A stretch of 35,765 nucleotides of DNA from NCBI GenBank assembly GCA_016204605.1, contig JACQKK010000143.1:1-35765 (forward strand), written 5' to 3'. The notes under the pieces are model-generated. The model made no database searches. It was not told where the DNA came from and was given only the letters and a program-made list of their open reading frames with translations. The stretch comes from Candidatus Lambdaproteobacteria bacterium. Its GTDB lineage: Bacteria; SAR324; JACQKK01. The stretch's first letter is position 1; every line of letters starts with the position of its first letter. A program made the position numbers and the translations under genes. This document shows, piece by piece, positions 35,648 through 35,765 of the stretch.

Positions 35648-35765
35648 GGCCTGTGCTCCTCCTCGCTGGCGGTGTCGCGGCGCCCCGTGGGCATATCCCC
35701 CCCGCACCCGACTGCCGCATCCGGCTCGTGTCTGCTTCAGTTCACCCGGGTCGCAAGCGAAACTC

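Overview
The window is very GC-rich DNA from a Gram-negative bacterium: it carries a Kdo transferase (WaaA) and a heptosyltransferase-like GT9 enzyme of lipopolysaccharide synthesis. The lineage cannot be fixed from sequence reading alone. A fused anthranilate synthase TrpE(G) behind a leader-peptide attenuator, an N-type ATPase operon, a four-subunit 2-oxoacid:ferredoxin oxidoreductase and an apparently non-discriminating AspRS would fit a high-GC proteobacterium or a neighbouring lineage such as Methylomirabilota/Rokubacteria (inference). All long ORFs are intact and there are no insertion sequences, tRNA/rRNA genes or CRISPR arrays, so this looks like stable chromosome.

Layout. 1-398: repeat-rich leader. 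399-6617 (+): N-type F1Fo ATPase operon atpD-C-Q-B-E-F-A-G; the atpR gene expected between atpQ and atpB is absent. 6627-7718 (-): PA0069-type radical SAM protein, converging on atpG with a 9-nt gap. 7984-9420 (+): dihydrolipoyl dehydrogenase. 9678-13358 (-): oor/kor operon D-A-B-C plus a second, tandem gamma subunit; a divergent LysR regulator (13575-14462, +) shares its promoter region, where a T-N11-A box lies about 62 bp upstream of the predicted oor start site. 14706-17203 (-): waaA and a GT9 glycosyltransferase. 17411-18256 (-): double UspA protein. 18513-19679 (-): unrecognised 388-residue protein. 19843-21612 (-): aspS. 22141-29381 (+): YceI-like secreted protein, tRNA nucleotidyltransferase, LIM-type zinc protein, amidase, RarA with an extra methyltransferase-like domain, zinc-ribbon protein. 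29488-31880 (-): small secreted protein and an orphan peptide-type ABC binding protein. 32055-34547 (-): trpE(G) with trpL and attenuator. 34670-35647 (-): MsrP-type molybdoenzyme.

How the genes work together: LpdA and the ferredoxin-linked oxidoreductase both serve 2-oxoacid oxidation. The oor operon is probably under the divergent LysR protein. Trp synthesis is probably set by ribosome stalling at Trp codons in trpL. GC-rich perfect inverted repeats with GGTGAGG-type flanks fill the gaps between convergent genes and also split the two gamma-subunit genes. I saw no wholly new multi-gene system. The best leads are the AtpR-less N-ATPase, the duplicated gamma subunit with its regulatory region, the trp attenuator, the translationally coupled nucleotidyltransferase/LIM pair (the LIM protein may be a dead DA1-like peptidase), and the RarA fusion.
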